Assembly (NCBI GenBank): GCA_910585255.1
Contig: CAJUEI010000032.1
Span: forward strand, 1 to 23,573
DNA length: 23,573 bases
Source of the DNA: an uncultured Lachnospiraceae bacterium
Lineage (GTDB): Bacteria > Bacillota > Clostridia > Lachnospirales > Lachnospiraceae
Reading direction: 5' to 3'
In this document: piece by piece, positions 7,886-14,940 of the stretch
How the letters are laid out: each line of letters starts with the position of its first letter
How positions within the stretch are numbered: position 1 is the first letter of the stretch
Translations under genes and position numbers: made by a program
The notes under the pieces: generated by a model
Databases searched by the model: none
Told to the model about the DNA's origin: nothing
Seen by the model: only the letters and a program-made list of their open reading frames with translations

Positions 7886-10114
7886 TTACCGATAATCCCT
7901 TGGACTCATCCCATGTACCCTCTTAAAGGCACGCCGAAACGAATGAACACTATTATATCCCACTAAAGCAGCAATTTCTTCAATTGTACTATTGCTTTCC
8001 TTTAAAAGCACCCTAGCCTGCTTTAACCGAATTGCCTCCACATATTCTGTAAAATTAATCTCTGTTTGTTCTTTAAATAAAGTAGAAACATATCCTTCAG
8101 AAATTCCAAATTTTATACTAATGGTAGCTAATCCCAGATTGGCATCCTGATAATTTTCCTTTATATAGTTTTGAATATCCTCGATTAATTTATTCCGCTG
8201 AATTCCTTTTTCCTTTTTTACTTTATTGCAAAGCTCATTGCAAATCTTCTTTAACAGAGTAAAATATAAATATCCAGAAAACTTTTCTGTATCTAAGATT
8301 AACTGATTTAACTCCATCACAGAATCCGAAATTCCAACATCCTGCGATTCAAACCCCATTAAAAAATTGGTCACCTTTGCATTTAACTTAATCACACTAT
8401 TTCGGCTTAACCGGCGATTTTTAAAGTTTTCCTCCTCTAAAATCTTCAAAATGTCCCTCACTGCCTCATTATCTCCAGAATAAATTCCATTTTCCAATTT
8501 CTCTTGTGCAACCTCTGGAAAATAAAAAGTATATTTATCTTCAAATCCAATCTGATATTCTGCTATATGTTGTTCCGGTTCACAGTGATCCCTTGCAATC
8601 TCTGCTTCTTCACAATATTTCCAAATATTCATAATATTCTCACAAGGTCCGCTGATTCCCCAGTCCGACTCTGTAGAAAAAGTAATACGAAGCCATTGAT
8701 AGGTTTGTTCGATCTGTTCCAAAACTACCCCCCCGTATTCCTCTTCCATTACAATTAAAAGAGAAAGATACGTCCTCTGATAAAACCAAATATTCCCTCT
8801 GCAGTTTTCTTCCATATACTTTTGCATCCCAAGTATAATCACTTTTACATCTTCTAGCGTCTGTTCATCCACATCATAAAAGTCATTATTTTCAAACAGC
8901 CGCACCGATACTATTCGAAAGCGATCCGTCTCCAAATTGATATCCGCATTTTCAGCAAGATAGGTAAGTTCTTTGGTATTTGCTACATCTAATGTAATTA
9001 AATCATGAAAAAATGCCTTTTTTAGTAATGGCTTGCTCTGCTCCTGCTCTTCTAATAATTCTCTATTGGAATTTAAAATTCCTCTTACAATCTCCCCCAG
9101 CCGCACAGAATTCTTCATAGGACTCTGTTCTTCTCCCAATAGTGTAAATATATAATTCATCGGTTTCCCTTCCCGTATGGCAAGATAAACCGTAACAACA
9201 AACCCTATTAAAATCGCTACTGTTCCAACTGTAAAAGCCAGCCAGCGTAATACATATACTCTATGTGCAACTGCATGATCCGGCAGAATCACACAGTAAG
9301 TCCAATTTCTTTTCGGTGATTTTATATATAAAAGATTTCTAGAATCGGTATTGGAAAAAATATCTGGAATATCGATCTTGTCCAAATTTAAAATACGATC
9401 TTCTTCTGTATCCCTGGAAAAAATAATTTCATTTTCACTGTCTAAAATATAAAACGCACACTCTCCATATTCGTCTACAAATGAAAAACAGTCAATCATT
9501 TGTTTGATATCCAGCATATAGACTACCATACCATCGTTTCTTCCGTTTCGAATATTAATTGGCACGGAATAATGCAGATAATCATTGCAGGTATCATAAT
9601 ACTTTGCCATTCCCAGATCTTCACAGACTATCCTTTCCTTCCATTCCTCTGGAGAAACCTCCCATCCTTTTAAATACCAGGAAAATAATACTTCCTGATA
9701 AAGAGACTCTTCAAATATAACATAATCTAATTTATTAAAATAAATGTATTTTTCTGTTTTAATCCTTGTGCTTTGCTGATATATTACATTCGATATCTGT
9801 CTGATACTATCTTTAAATTGCAATATATTTTCATCAGTAATACTTTCCTTAGATGCTAAATCTTTTACAAATGAATTTACAGATAAGCGAAGAGCCGCTG
9901 CTTCCACCATATCCAATTCTCCGTCTATTAATTGAACACTATGTTCCATTTTACTTAAATTCGAGGCATTAATATCTTCATTTACCACATAAAATTCTCC
10001 GATTAGCCCCAATGTGACAATTGCAAGCGGAATTAGCAGTACTGTTGCATAAGAAATCCAGAAATGCACAATCGGATTGCTATTATAAAACTTATTCCAT
10101 TTTAGAAAACGCAT
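7886..10114 (-). CDS. Membrane-bound AraC-family regulator (regulator 2)
   Basis: 742 aa. Same architecture as the protein at 1932-4151: transmembrane helix (about 15-42), extracellular sensor region (about 45-285), second helix (about 288-312), cytoplasmic linker, and AraC-type double helix-turn-helix (about 642-742) ending YNSVHSFRRAFKRVHGMSPR. The block AFFHDLITLDV...NNDFY (about 370-415) is nearly shared by both, showing recent common ancestry. GGAGG precedes the ATG and a near-consensus promoter lies at 10171-10199, so it is transcribed on its own. It precedes the permease operon and is the best candidate for its activator. The extracellular halves diverge more than the linker and DNA-binding parts, which suggests different ligands. 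Confidence 0.9.
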   Translation of the reverse strand: MRFLKWNKFYNSNPIVHFWISYATVLLIPLAIVTLGLIGEFYVVNEDINASNLSKMEHSVQLIDGELDMVEAAALRLSVNSFVKDLASKESITDENILQFKDSIRQISNVIYQQSTRIKTEKYIYFNKLDYVIFEESLYQEVLFSWYLKGWEVSPEEWKERIVCEDLGMAKYYDTCNDYLHYSVPINIRNGRNDGMVVYMLDIKQMIDCFSFVDEYGECAFYILDSENEIIFSRDTEEDRILNLDKIDIPDIFSNTDSRNLLYIKSPKRNWTYCVILPDHAVAHRVYVLRWLAFTVGTVAILIGFVVTVYLAIREGKPMNYIFTLLGEEQSPMKNSVRLGEIVRGILNSNRELLEEQEQSKPLLKKAFFHDLITLDVANTKELTYLAENADINLETDRFRIVSVRLFENNDFYDVDEQTLEDVKVIILGMQKYMEENCRGNIWFYQRTYLSLLIVMEEEYGGVVLEQIEQTYQWLRITFSTESDWGISGPCENIMNIWKYCEEAEIARDHCEPEQHIAEYQIGFEDKYTFYFPEVAQEKLENGIYSGDNEAVRDILKILEEENFKNRRLSRNSVIKLNAKVTNFLMGFESQDVGISDSVMELNQLILDTEKFSGYLYFTLLKKICNELCNKVKKEKGIQRNKLIEDIQNYIKENYQDANLGLATISIKFGISEGYVSTLFKEQTEINFTEYVEAIRLKQARVLLKESNSTIEEIAALVGYNSVHSFRRAFKRVHGMSPRDYR

Positions 10115-10170
10115 ATTGGATTCCTCCGTTAATTACAGCTTGTTATTCTATCGTTCATTTCTGTTTTTCC

Positions 10171-10199
10171 ATTATACAACGAAATTGCTTAATTTACAA
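10171..10199 (-). promoter_or_regulatory. Sigma-A type promoter of regulator 2
   Basis: On the minus strand: TTGTAA (10199-10194), 17-bp spacer, TATAAT (10176-10171), about 55 bp before the start codon at 10114. Confidence 0.75.
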
Positions 10200-10250
10200 T
10201 CCCCATTTATGTAAAGCCAAGGTTAGAGTCCATATTGTTCCGAGGAGGAT

Positions 10251-10481
10251 GCCAGAGTTTGGTATAGCTGTGCTGCTCCGCTCTCCAAAAAGTAAGAAGT
10301 TCTAAGACTTCTGAATCTAGGAACATCCAACCGGACGGACCGGGGTGCAATTCGCCCGTACAGCGGGCTAAACACACCCCTTTTTCGGGCACAAGTGCCC
10401 GAAAATCCTACTAGATCGACAGAAGTCTAAGAACTTCTAACTTTTCTCCGAAGTCACAGCACAGCTATACCAAACTCTGGC
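10251..10481 (-). ncRNA. Large covarying hairpin element, copy 1 (candidate structured RNA)
   Basis: 231 bp closed by a perfect 25-bp outer stem (10251-10275 with 10457-10481). Inside it, a 26-position stem (10288-10313 with 10420-10445) has just two mismatches, at 10294/10439 and 10304/10429, T.T on the minus strand. A perfect hairpin CGGGCAC/GTGCCCG lies at 10386-10401. The 76-nt core 10310-10385 is identical to that of copy 2 and includes a CACCCC/GGGGTG stem around a GCCCG/CGGGC hairpin. The sense (minus) is set by orientation matched to copy 2, where a G.T wobble in the outer stem fits RNA. No T-tract terminator follows, so a DNA-level hairpin element (MITE- or REP-like) is an alternative. 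No known RNA family was recognised. Confidence 0.55.
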
Positions 10482-10660
10482 TGTTTCTTCCGCAATATAC
10501 AAAAAACTCCTGTTATTTCTTCCACAGTATATCTATTATCCCCCCTGTAGTGTACCAATTATCTCTTCCACAGTATATCCCCTGCAATGTACCAATTATT
10601 TCTTACATAGTATATCTGTTATTTTCTCTGTAATATATCAGTTACTCTTTCTGCAATATA
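10482..10660. repeat. Degenerate ~23-bp tandem repeat (iteron-like)
   Basis: Read on the minus strand, about eight units with the approximate consensus TATAYTGYGGAAGARATAAY. Most units are 23 bp, with one shortened to about 14 bp and one separated by a 9-bp insert. The last partial unit runs straight into copy 1 of the hairpin element. A 23-bp period puts the units on the same helix face, as in iterons or clustered regulator sites. The units are too diverged and lack unique spacers, so this is not CRISPR. Confidence 0.6.
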
Positions 10661-10681
10661 TTATTAATATAACCGTACTTC

Positions 10682-10711
10682 CACTATTTTTCACAATACA
10701 TAAAAATAGTG
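10682..10711. repeat. 10-bp perfect hairpin between the two large elements
   Basis: CACTATTTTT (10682-10691) and AAAAATAGTG (10702-10711) form a perfect stem with a 10-nt loop in the spacer between the elements. No terminator-type T-tract follows on either strand. Confidence 0.5.
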
Positions 10712-10776
10712 TATTCCTTCTCCCTTCTCACCAACGGTCAAGAGGTATCAAACAGATCTGCCGGCAGGAAAAAGCA

Positions 10777-11023
10777 GCTAGAGTGGGAAAACCATTCCTT
10801 CCCGCTGTGACTTCGGAGGAAAGTTAGAAAGTCTTATGCCTCTGCCGATCCACTAGGATTTTTTGCCATTCTCGAATGGCAAAAAAAGGGGTGTGTTTAG
10901 CCCGCTGTACGGGCGAATTGCACCCCGGTCCGTCCGGTTGGATGTTCCTAGATTCAGAGGCATTAGACTTTCTTACTTTCTGGAGAGCGGAACAGCGGGA
11001 AGGAATGGTTTTCCCACTCTGGC
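10777..11023 (+). ncRNA. Large covarying hairpin element, copy 2 (candidate structured RNA)
   Basis: 247 bp, inverted relative to copy 1. The outer stem is 32 bp (10777-10808 with 10992-11023), complete except for one T.G wobble at 10779/11021. The inner 26-position stem (10819-10844 with 10955-10980) has only two mismatches, T.T at 10825/10974 and 10835/10964, exactly where copy 1 has them. Hairpin TTGCCATT/AATGGCAA at 10863-10882 replaces copy 1's unrelated CGGGCAC hairpin. Core 10883-10958 is identical to copy 1. Flanking loops GACTTCGGAG and GGAGAGCGGA are also shared. Stem sequences thus change while pairing is kept, which argues for selected structure. Frames open across this copy (about 10863-11127) are considered by-products. 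Confidence 0.6.
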
Positions 11024-11092
11024 GTCCCCTCCAAATCACCCCCAACTGCAGCAATCCCTACAAAAAAGCCCCTCTCCCCCTCCACAATCTTA

Positions 11093-11121
11093 TTGCCAAC
11101 CCCGCCTTTATCCATTATAAT
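11093..11121 (+). promoter_or_regulatory. Sigma-A type promoter for the 343-aa protein
   Basis: TTGCCA (11093-11098), 17-bp spacer, TATAAT (11116-11121), about 100 bp before the ATG at 11221. It implies a long 5' leader of roughly 90 nt. Confidence 0.7.
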
Positions 11122-11220
11122 ATATAATATCATTCCCTATATCTTCCTTAAAATTTTAAAAAAACAACTTAAAACATAACCCATTCCCATATCACCTGCA
11201 AATCCAGAAAGGAAACACCT

Positions 11221-12252
11221 ATGAAAAAATCAAAATTTTTTATCCCCTGCAGTCTTATCATAGGAATTCTTTTTATTTTCACTCTATTTTTTGCTATGCA
11301 AAATAAAAAAGGAATTCGCCTAAATCTTGTCTTTGATCAAGAATCCTACTTAGACAGTGATTTTATCTGTTATCATATTGAAGTAGAAAACAAAGAAAAC
11401 TACCCAATTTATTATCAATATGACTCTTTTTCTATTGATATCTCTTCCGACCAAGGGTTTCATGCTACTGCAGCAGGAAAAGGAAATACTCACCGCTATG
11501 AACTGGCTCCTGAGGGAATCATCTCCAAAAATATGACCGGTTATAACCAGTACCCCTATATGCTGGCAGCAGGAATAACCGATTTCTCTGCCTTAGTAAA
11601 AAAAGACGAGACAGCCGAACCGGAAGTTGCGGAACTAACGGTTAATTGGGCAACTGGTTTAAACCTTCCTGCAGGAACTTATCAATTTCATGTAAAATTT
11701 TTATATTATCTGGACAAAAACGATACCTCTGAACCTCTTACTGCAGAATATACAAAAGAAATAAAAATTCATGGAGAAGGTTCTAAAGCATTAGAAGAAA
11801 AAACCGTTATTCAAGATCGGATTGTTTTTTATGCTAAAACTAACAAAACAATTTATAAAACAGGGGAACGTCTTCAGACATGGGGAACGTATGATTGGTT
11901 TGAAGACGGATGGTTTCCACTTGATTACTATTATTATCTTATGCCGCTTTGGATTGGATTAATTGATCAAAACGGTGAGGAAATCGAAATTTATCCCTAT
12001 GATCTAGTCAATATTCTGCCATTGTATCCCGAAACCTATTGTGGGGCTCTTTATATCGAACCCAGAACCCGCTATATTGAAACTCCTGGAAACTATATTA
12101 TCTCTTATCACTTTGGATACTACATGGAACCAGGAGGAGAACTGCATTGGAGCAGCATTGATTTTCCTATTACGGTAATAGAAAATGACACGGAAAAAGA
12201 GTTTTACTCTAATCCTCTTTATTGCGTTCCTGCTGTGGAGCAGATAAAATAG
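11221..12252 (+). CDS. Membrane-anchored protein of unknown function
   Basis: 343 aa. Not recognised. One N-terminal hydrophobic segment (about 6-26) acts as a signal anchor with no lipobox cysteine; the rest is predicted extracellular. Two beta-rich regions can be suggested, about 30-190 and 198-330. The first contains NLPAGTYQFHVKF, a pattern seen in BsuPI- and Ig-like domains, but this is only a resemblance. It is very rich in Tyr and Trp (a YDWFEDGWFPLDYYYYLMPL run near 220-240). GAAAGGAAACACCT precedes the ATG and a good promoter lies at 11093-11121. The end overlaps the convergent AraC gene by 44 bp. It sits just beside the hairpin elements and could be accessory. No partner gene indicates its job. 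Confidence 0.75.
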   Translation: MKKSKFFIPCSLIIGILFIFTLFFAMQNKKGIRLNLVFDQESYLDSDFICYHIEVENKENYPIYYQYDSFSIDISSDQGFHATAAGKGNTHRYELAPEGIISKNMTGYNQYPYMLAAGITDFSALVKKDETAEPEVAELTVNWATGLNLPAGTYQFHVKFLYYLDKNDTSEPLTAEYTKEIKIHGEGSKALEEKTVIQDRIVFYAKTNKTIYKTGERLQTWGTYDWFEDGWFPLDYYYYLMPLWIGLIDQNGEEIEIYPYDLVNILPLYPETYCGALYIEPRTRYIETPGNYIISYHFGYYMEPGGELHWSSIDFPITVIENDTEKEFYSNPLYCVPAVEQIK

Positions 12253-13075
12253 CGGATTCCTTTGACTTTTCAGCGGATACCCGGGCAATAAATTTTTCTC
12301 TCTTCTGATCTCGGTATGCTTTGGGGGTTACTCGGTAATACTCCCGAAATGCCCGATTAAATGTCCGCTGACTGCTAAACCCGGATTCCATACAGATCTC
12401 TGTTATACTTTGATTGGTATGTTCTAAAAGAGCACAGGCATAGTCCAGCCGAATTTCATTTAAGTAGCGGTTAAAATTTCGATGAAATGTCCCGGAAAAT
12501 ACTCTGGACAGTATATAGGTACTCACTCCCAGATCCAAAGCCATCTTCTGCAGGGTAATTTCTTCTTTAAAGTGCATAGACAGATAGGAAACGGTTTGTT
12601 CTACAAGATCTCTTCCGCAGCATCGCTCTGTCATAGCAAAAAAGGGCATACTTTTTGCTAAAAGAATCTGCAGATAGGCTCGTTCTGTAATTCCGTCCCT
12701 TTGTTTTGCCTCTCTTAAGCTGTTTACTATATTTATAATATCTGCATCTACAAAGTTTTGTGAAATCACCGGAATTTTCGGACAGTATTTCTGCAAATCC
12801 TCTGTAAACGGAGTGCATAAAGCGGGAGAGGCAAGAATATAGCAGGCTCGGTTTACTCCCTCTGAAAATACCTGATAGTGGTGAATCTGATTGGGAAATA
12901 TCATTCCAAAATCTCCTTTTTCCATATGATAGAATTCTCTCTCTACTCCTAATTCCAGTGTTCCTTCTATTATATAGACAAATTCAACGGCATAGTGCAG
13001 ATGTGGGGAAACATGTGTGGAAATCTTATCTAATACACTTACGTTTTGTTTGGTTGCTTCATATAATGGATACAT
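12209..13075 (-). CDS. AraC-family regulator with cupin sensor domain
   Basis: 288 aa, cytoplasmic. N-terminal cupin ligand-binding domain (about 20-95; HVSPHLHYAVEFVYIIEG and the MIFPNQIHHYQVF strand with its His residues), and C-terminal AraC-type double helix-turn-helix (about 165-265; VSTYILSRVFSGTFHRNFNR, then SGFSSQRTFNRAFREYY). Normal length for sugar-responsive AraC activators. GAGAGGAGAG precedes the ATG. It is divergent from the small ORF at 13230 and lies beyond the convergent terminator of the symporter gene, so it may control the small ORF, itself, or the galactoside operon. Its last ~25 residues extend past the usual end of the family, into a stretch resembling the dispersed repeat. 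Confidence 0.9.
   Translation of the reverse strand: MYPLYEATKQNVSVLDKISTHVSPHLHYAVEFVYIIEGTLELGVEREFYHMEKGDFGMIFPNQIHHYQVFSEGVNRACYILASPALCTPFTEDLQKYCPKIPVISQNFVDADIINIVNSLREAKQRDGITERAYLQILLAKSMPFFAMTERCCGRDLVEQTVSYLSMHFKEEITLQKMALDLGVSTYILSRVFSGTFHRNFNRYLNEIRLDYACALLEHTNQSITEICMESGFSSQRTFNRAFREYYRVTPKAYRDQKREKFIARVSAEKSKESAILSAPQQERNKED
12249..12270. repeat. Short form of a dispersed palindromic repeat
   Basis: AGCGGATTCCTTTGACTTTT (12251-12270) matches the ends of the repeat at 19263-19304 with the middle GAATTTCC deleted. It lies within the overlapping 3' ends of two convergent genes. Confidence 0.35.
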
Positions 13076-13229
13076 CTAAATCTCTCCTCTCTCAATCTGC
13101 AATTATTTCTTTGTTACAGAGCTCGTTATTTTGTGCAAAAATTGACTACTTCTTACTCCAATTTGGCAAGCAATCTTTTTCCTTATCGTGTACAATACAC
13201 TTAGAAAACAGAGAAAGGAGAAAGAAAAT

Positions 13230-13307
13230 ATGAATAAAATTAAAAACTTTTTTCATGGTTTGCTGGCTTTTTATGCTGAGTTTTTCAACTATGTCTACCA
13301 TGCATAA
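13230..13307 (+). CDS. Small ORF, 25 aa
   Basis: 25 codons, opening MNKIKNFFHG and closing FFNYVYHA before TAA. Aromatic-rich and amphipathic to hydrophobic, with a short basic N-terminus, so membrane association is plausible. AGAAAGGAGAAAG is correctly placed before the ATG. A TACAAT -10 box lies at 13191-13196, 34 bp upstream, but no good -35 at 16-18 bp (TTGGCA is 22 bp away), which would fit activator dependence, perhaps on the divergent AraC protein. A strong hairpin follows at 13344-13389. Not recognised; a regulatory peptide, small membrane protein or chance ORF are the options. Confidence 0.45.
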   Translation: MNKIKNFFHGLLAFYAEFFNYVYHA

Positions 13308-13343
13308 TCTATTTTTTTATTATTTGTTCTTTTATAAAAAAAC

Positions 13344-13389
13344 GGTGGAGTGCCGCTTTGAAACTCTGGTGTTTCCCCGGCACCCCACC
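13344..13389 (-). terminator. Bidirectional terminator between small ORF and sugar symporter
   Basis: GGTGGAGTGCCG (13344-13355) pairs with CGGCACCCCACC (13378-13389), 12 positions with one mismatch; an inner GAAAC/GTTTC stem continues it. On the minus strand it is followed by GTTTTTTT, an ideal end for the symporter transcript; on the plus strand the T-tract is weaker. Confidence 0.85.
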
Positions 13390-13400
13390 TTTGATTTTCC

Positions 13401-14792
13401 CTATTTTCCCTGCTGTTCCTTTAATTTTTCATTGGCTTCCTCTACATTCATTCTAGAAAGTACCAGTGTAATAACTAGGCTGATTCCCATAGGCACCCAA
13501 AGATACATAAAGTACAGCATACGAATACAGCTTTCTGACTGTACCAAAGCACTTCCGTCAAATCCGCTTGCTGCCAACAGCCAGCCGGCTATTGCTGTTC
13601 CAAGTCCTCCTCCTAATTTTACTCCCAGAGAGGTACAAGAGTACATGGTTCCGTCTACTCGTTTCTTTTTTGTCAAATAGGTATATTCGGAACAGGAAGC
13701 GATTACCGCATTCATATCCCCCTGCCATGGTCCCTGCCCTAATGCAGCAACTCCGGTAAAGAAAAGCATAAGAGGAACACTTCCTAAGTATCCGGCTACA
13801 ATTACTAGGGCACGTCCTAAGGTTCCAAGCATATATCCTCTTAAATTCAGCCGATACATGCCTTTCCATTTAGCTACTAAAGTAGGAGTAAAGATAAGTG
13901 CAACAATCAGAGGAAGATTGACCGCCCAAGAGAATACACCATATAAATTTTCATTTTTTAATACATAGGTCATATAATAAATGCCCATGTTGATCATAGC
14001 ACTATAAATCTGCTGCAGAATATAGACCCCGCAGATCATCAGATAAAATCGATTTGAAAGCAATAGTTTTGCAGCTTCTATCAGTCCGTATTTTTCCGCT
14101 GTGGCTTCTCTTTCTTCTGAGAGAAGATCGGAAAGACCGGAATTAGATTCGTTTAATTCTTCTGGTGAAAGTTCTTTTACGGATAGTACAGAGATGGTGT
14201 TTACTATTAAACCGATTGCAGCATAGATAATCGCTACGGTTCTCCATCCAAATGCCCCTCCTCCAAAGGCAGATACTGCACCTACTGTAATAGACTGAAT
14301 CAGAAGGCTGGTGGAAAATGCAAAGATAAACCGATAGGAACCCATCTGTACCCGTTCTTTGCTGTTTTTTGTAACCAGTGCAGTCAGTGCAGAATAGGCA
14401 ATGTTATTGGCGGTATAGAATACGGCATTTAATAGAGTGTAGGCAAGAAAGAACCAGATATACTGTGATGTCTTTCCCATATCTAATGGAACCGCAAAGA
14501 TAGCGACTAATGTTGCTGCACAGCCGATATAGGCATAGAGCATCCAAGGTCTTGCCTTTCCCAGTCTGCTTTTTGTTTTATCAATCATTGTCCCGAAAAA
14601 GACATCCGTGATGCCGTCAAAAAATTTAGAAGCGGCAATTAAGGTGCCCACTACACCTGGATTTAATCCAACAGTATTAGTCAGATAAATCATAACAAAT
14701 GAGGATAAAAATGCATATACTACATTTCCTGCAATATCTCCGGAACCATATCCTACCATATTGTACCATTTTAAATACTTCTTTTCCTGCAT
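13401..14792 (-). CDS. GPH-family sugar:cation symporter (MFS)
   Basis: 463 aa, about 12 transmembrane helices. Member of the glycoside-pentoside-hexuronide:cation symporter family (MelB/LacS/XylP relatives), importing a glycoside with Na+ or H+. The family signature is clear: FFDGITDVFFGTMIDKTKSR, continuing LGKARPW, with Asp59 and Asp63 at the positions of the MelB cation-binding aspartates, then Asp71, Arg76, Lys79 and Arg81-Pro-Trp. AAAGGAG precedes the ATG. It follows the beta-galactosidase in the same direction after 148 bp and ends at a strong terminator. The context indicates a beta-galactoside such as lactose as substrate. There is no C-terminal PTS IIA-like domain, unlike streptococcal LacS. 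Confidence 0.92.
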   Translation of the reverse strand: MQEKKYLKWYNMVGYGSGDIAGNVVYAFLSSFVMIYLTNTVGLNPGVVGTLIAASKFFDGITDVFFGTMIDKTKSRLGKARPWMLYAYIGCAATLVAIFAVPLDMGKTSQYIWFFLAYTLLNAVFYTANNIAYSALTALVTKNSKERVQMGSYRFIFAFSTSLLIQSITVGAVSAFGGGAFGWRTVAIIYAAIGLIVNTISVLSVKELSPEELNESNSGLSDLLSEEREATAEKYGLIEAAKLLLSNRFYLMICGVYILQQIYSAMINMGIYYMTYVLKNENLYGVFSWAVNLPLIVALIFTPTLVAKWKGMYRLNLRGYMLGTLGRALVIVAGYLGSVPLMLFFTGVAALGQGPWQGDMNAVIASCSEYTYLTKKKRVDGTMYSCTSLGVKLGGGLGTAIAGWLLAASGFDGSALVQSESCIRMLYFMYLWVPMGISLVITLVLSRMNVEEANEKLKEQQGK

Positions 14793-14827
14793 AAATATAC
14801 TCCTTTCTTTTTTCCCTTATGTGCTGT

Positions 14828-14872
14828 TTTCAGGTATTTCTTTCCGGATTCTGCATGCTGAAATACCTGAAA
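14828..14872. promoter_or_regulatory. 13-bp perfect inverted repeat between beta-galactosidase and symporter genes
   Basis: TTTCAGGTATTTC (14828-14840) and GAAATACCTGAAA (14860-14872) are perfectly complementary, with a 19-nt loop that itself contains GCATGC. No T-tract follows on the minus strand, so it is a poor terminator. It may be an mRNA-stabilising or processing hairpin that sets the ratio of the two products, or an operator. Confidence 0.55.
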
Positions 14873-14940
14873 CTTTCCATTCCATAGCATTTTTCTTTTT
14901 TGGATTTTATCTGATAAATAAAGAATATTTCTTCTTTTTT

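Noticed and set aside
10207..10392. Minus-strand frame across hairpin copy 1 as a protein gene
   Set aside because: No ribosome site; the sequence is explained by the hairpin core and the arms change to keep base pairing, not codons.
10482..10660. CRISPR array
   Set aside because: Repeat units are degenerate and directly adjacent with no unique spacers, and no cas gene is nearby.
10251..11023. Group II intron, retron or transposon with its own enzyme
   Set aside because: No reverse transcriptase or transposase gene lies in or beside the region and no intron domain V motif was seen.
10863..11127. Two overlapping plus-strand frames across hairpin copy 2 as genes
   Set aside because: They overlap each other in different frames, lack ribosome sites and mirror the hairpin core.
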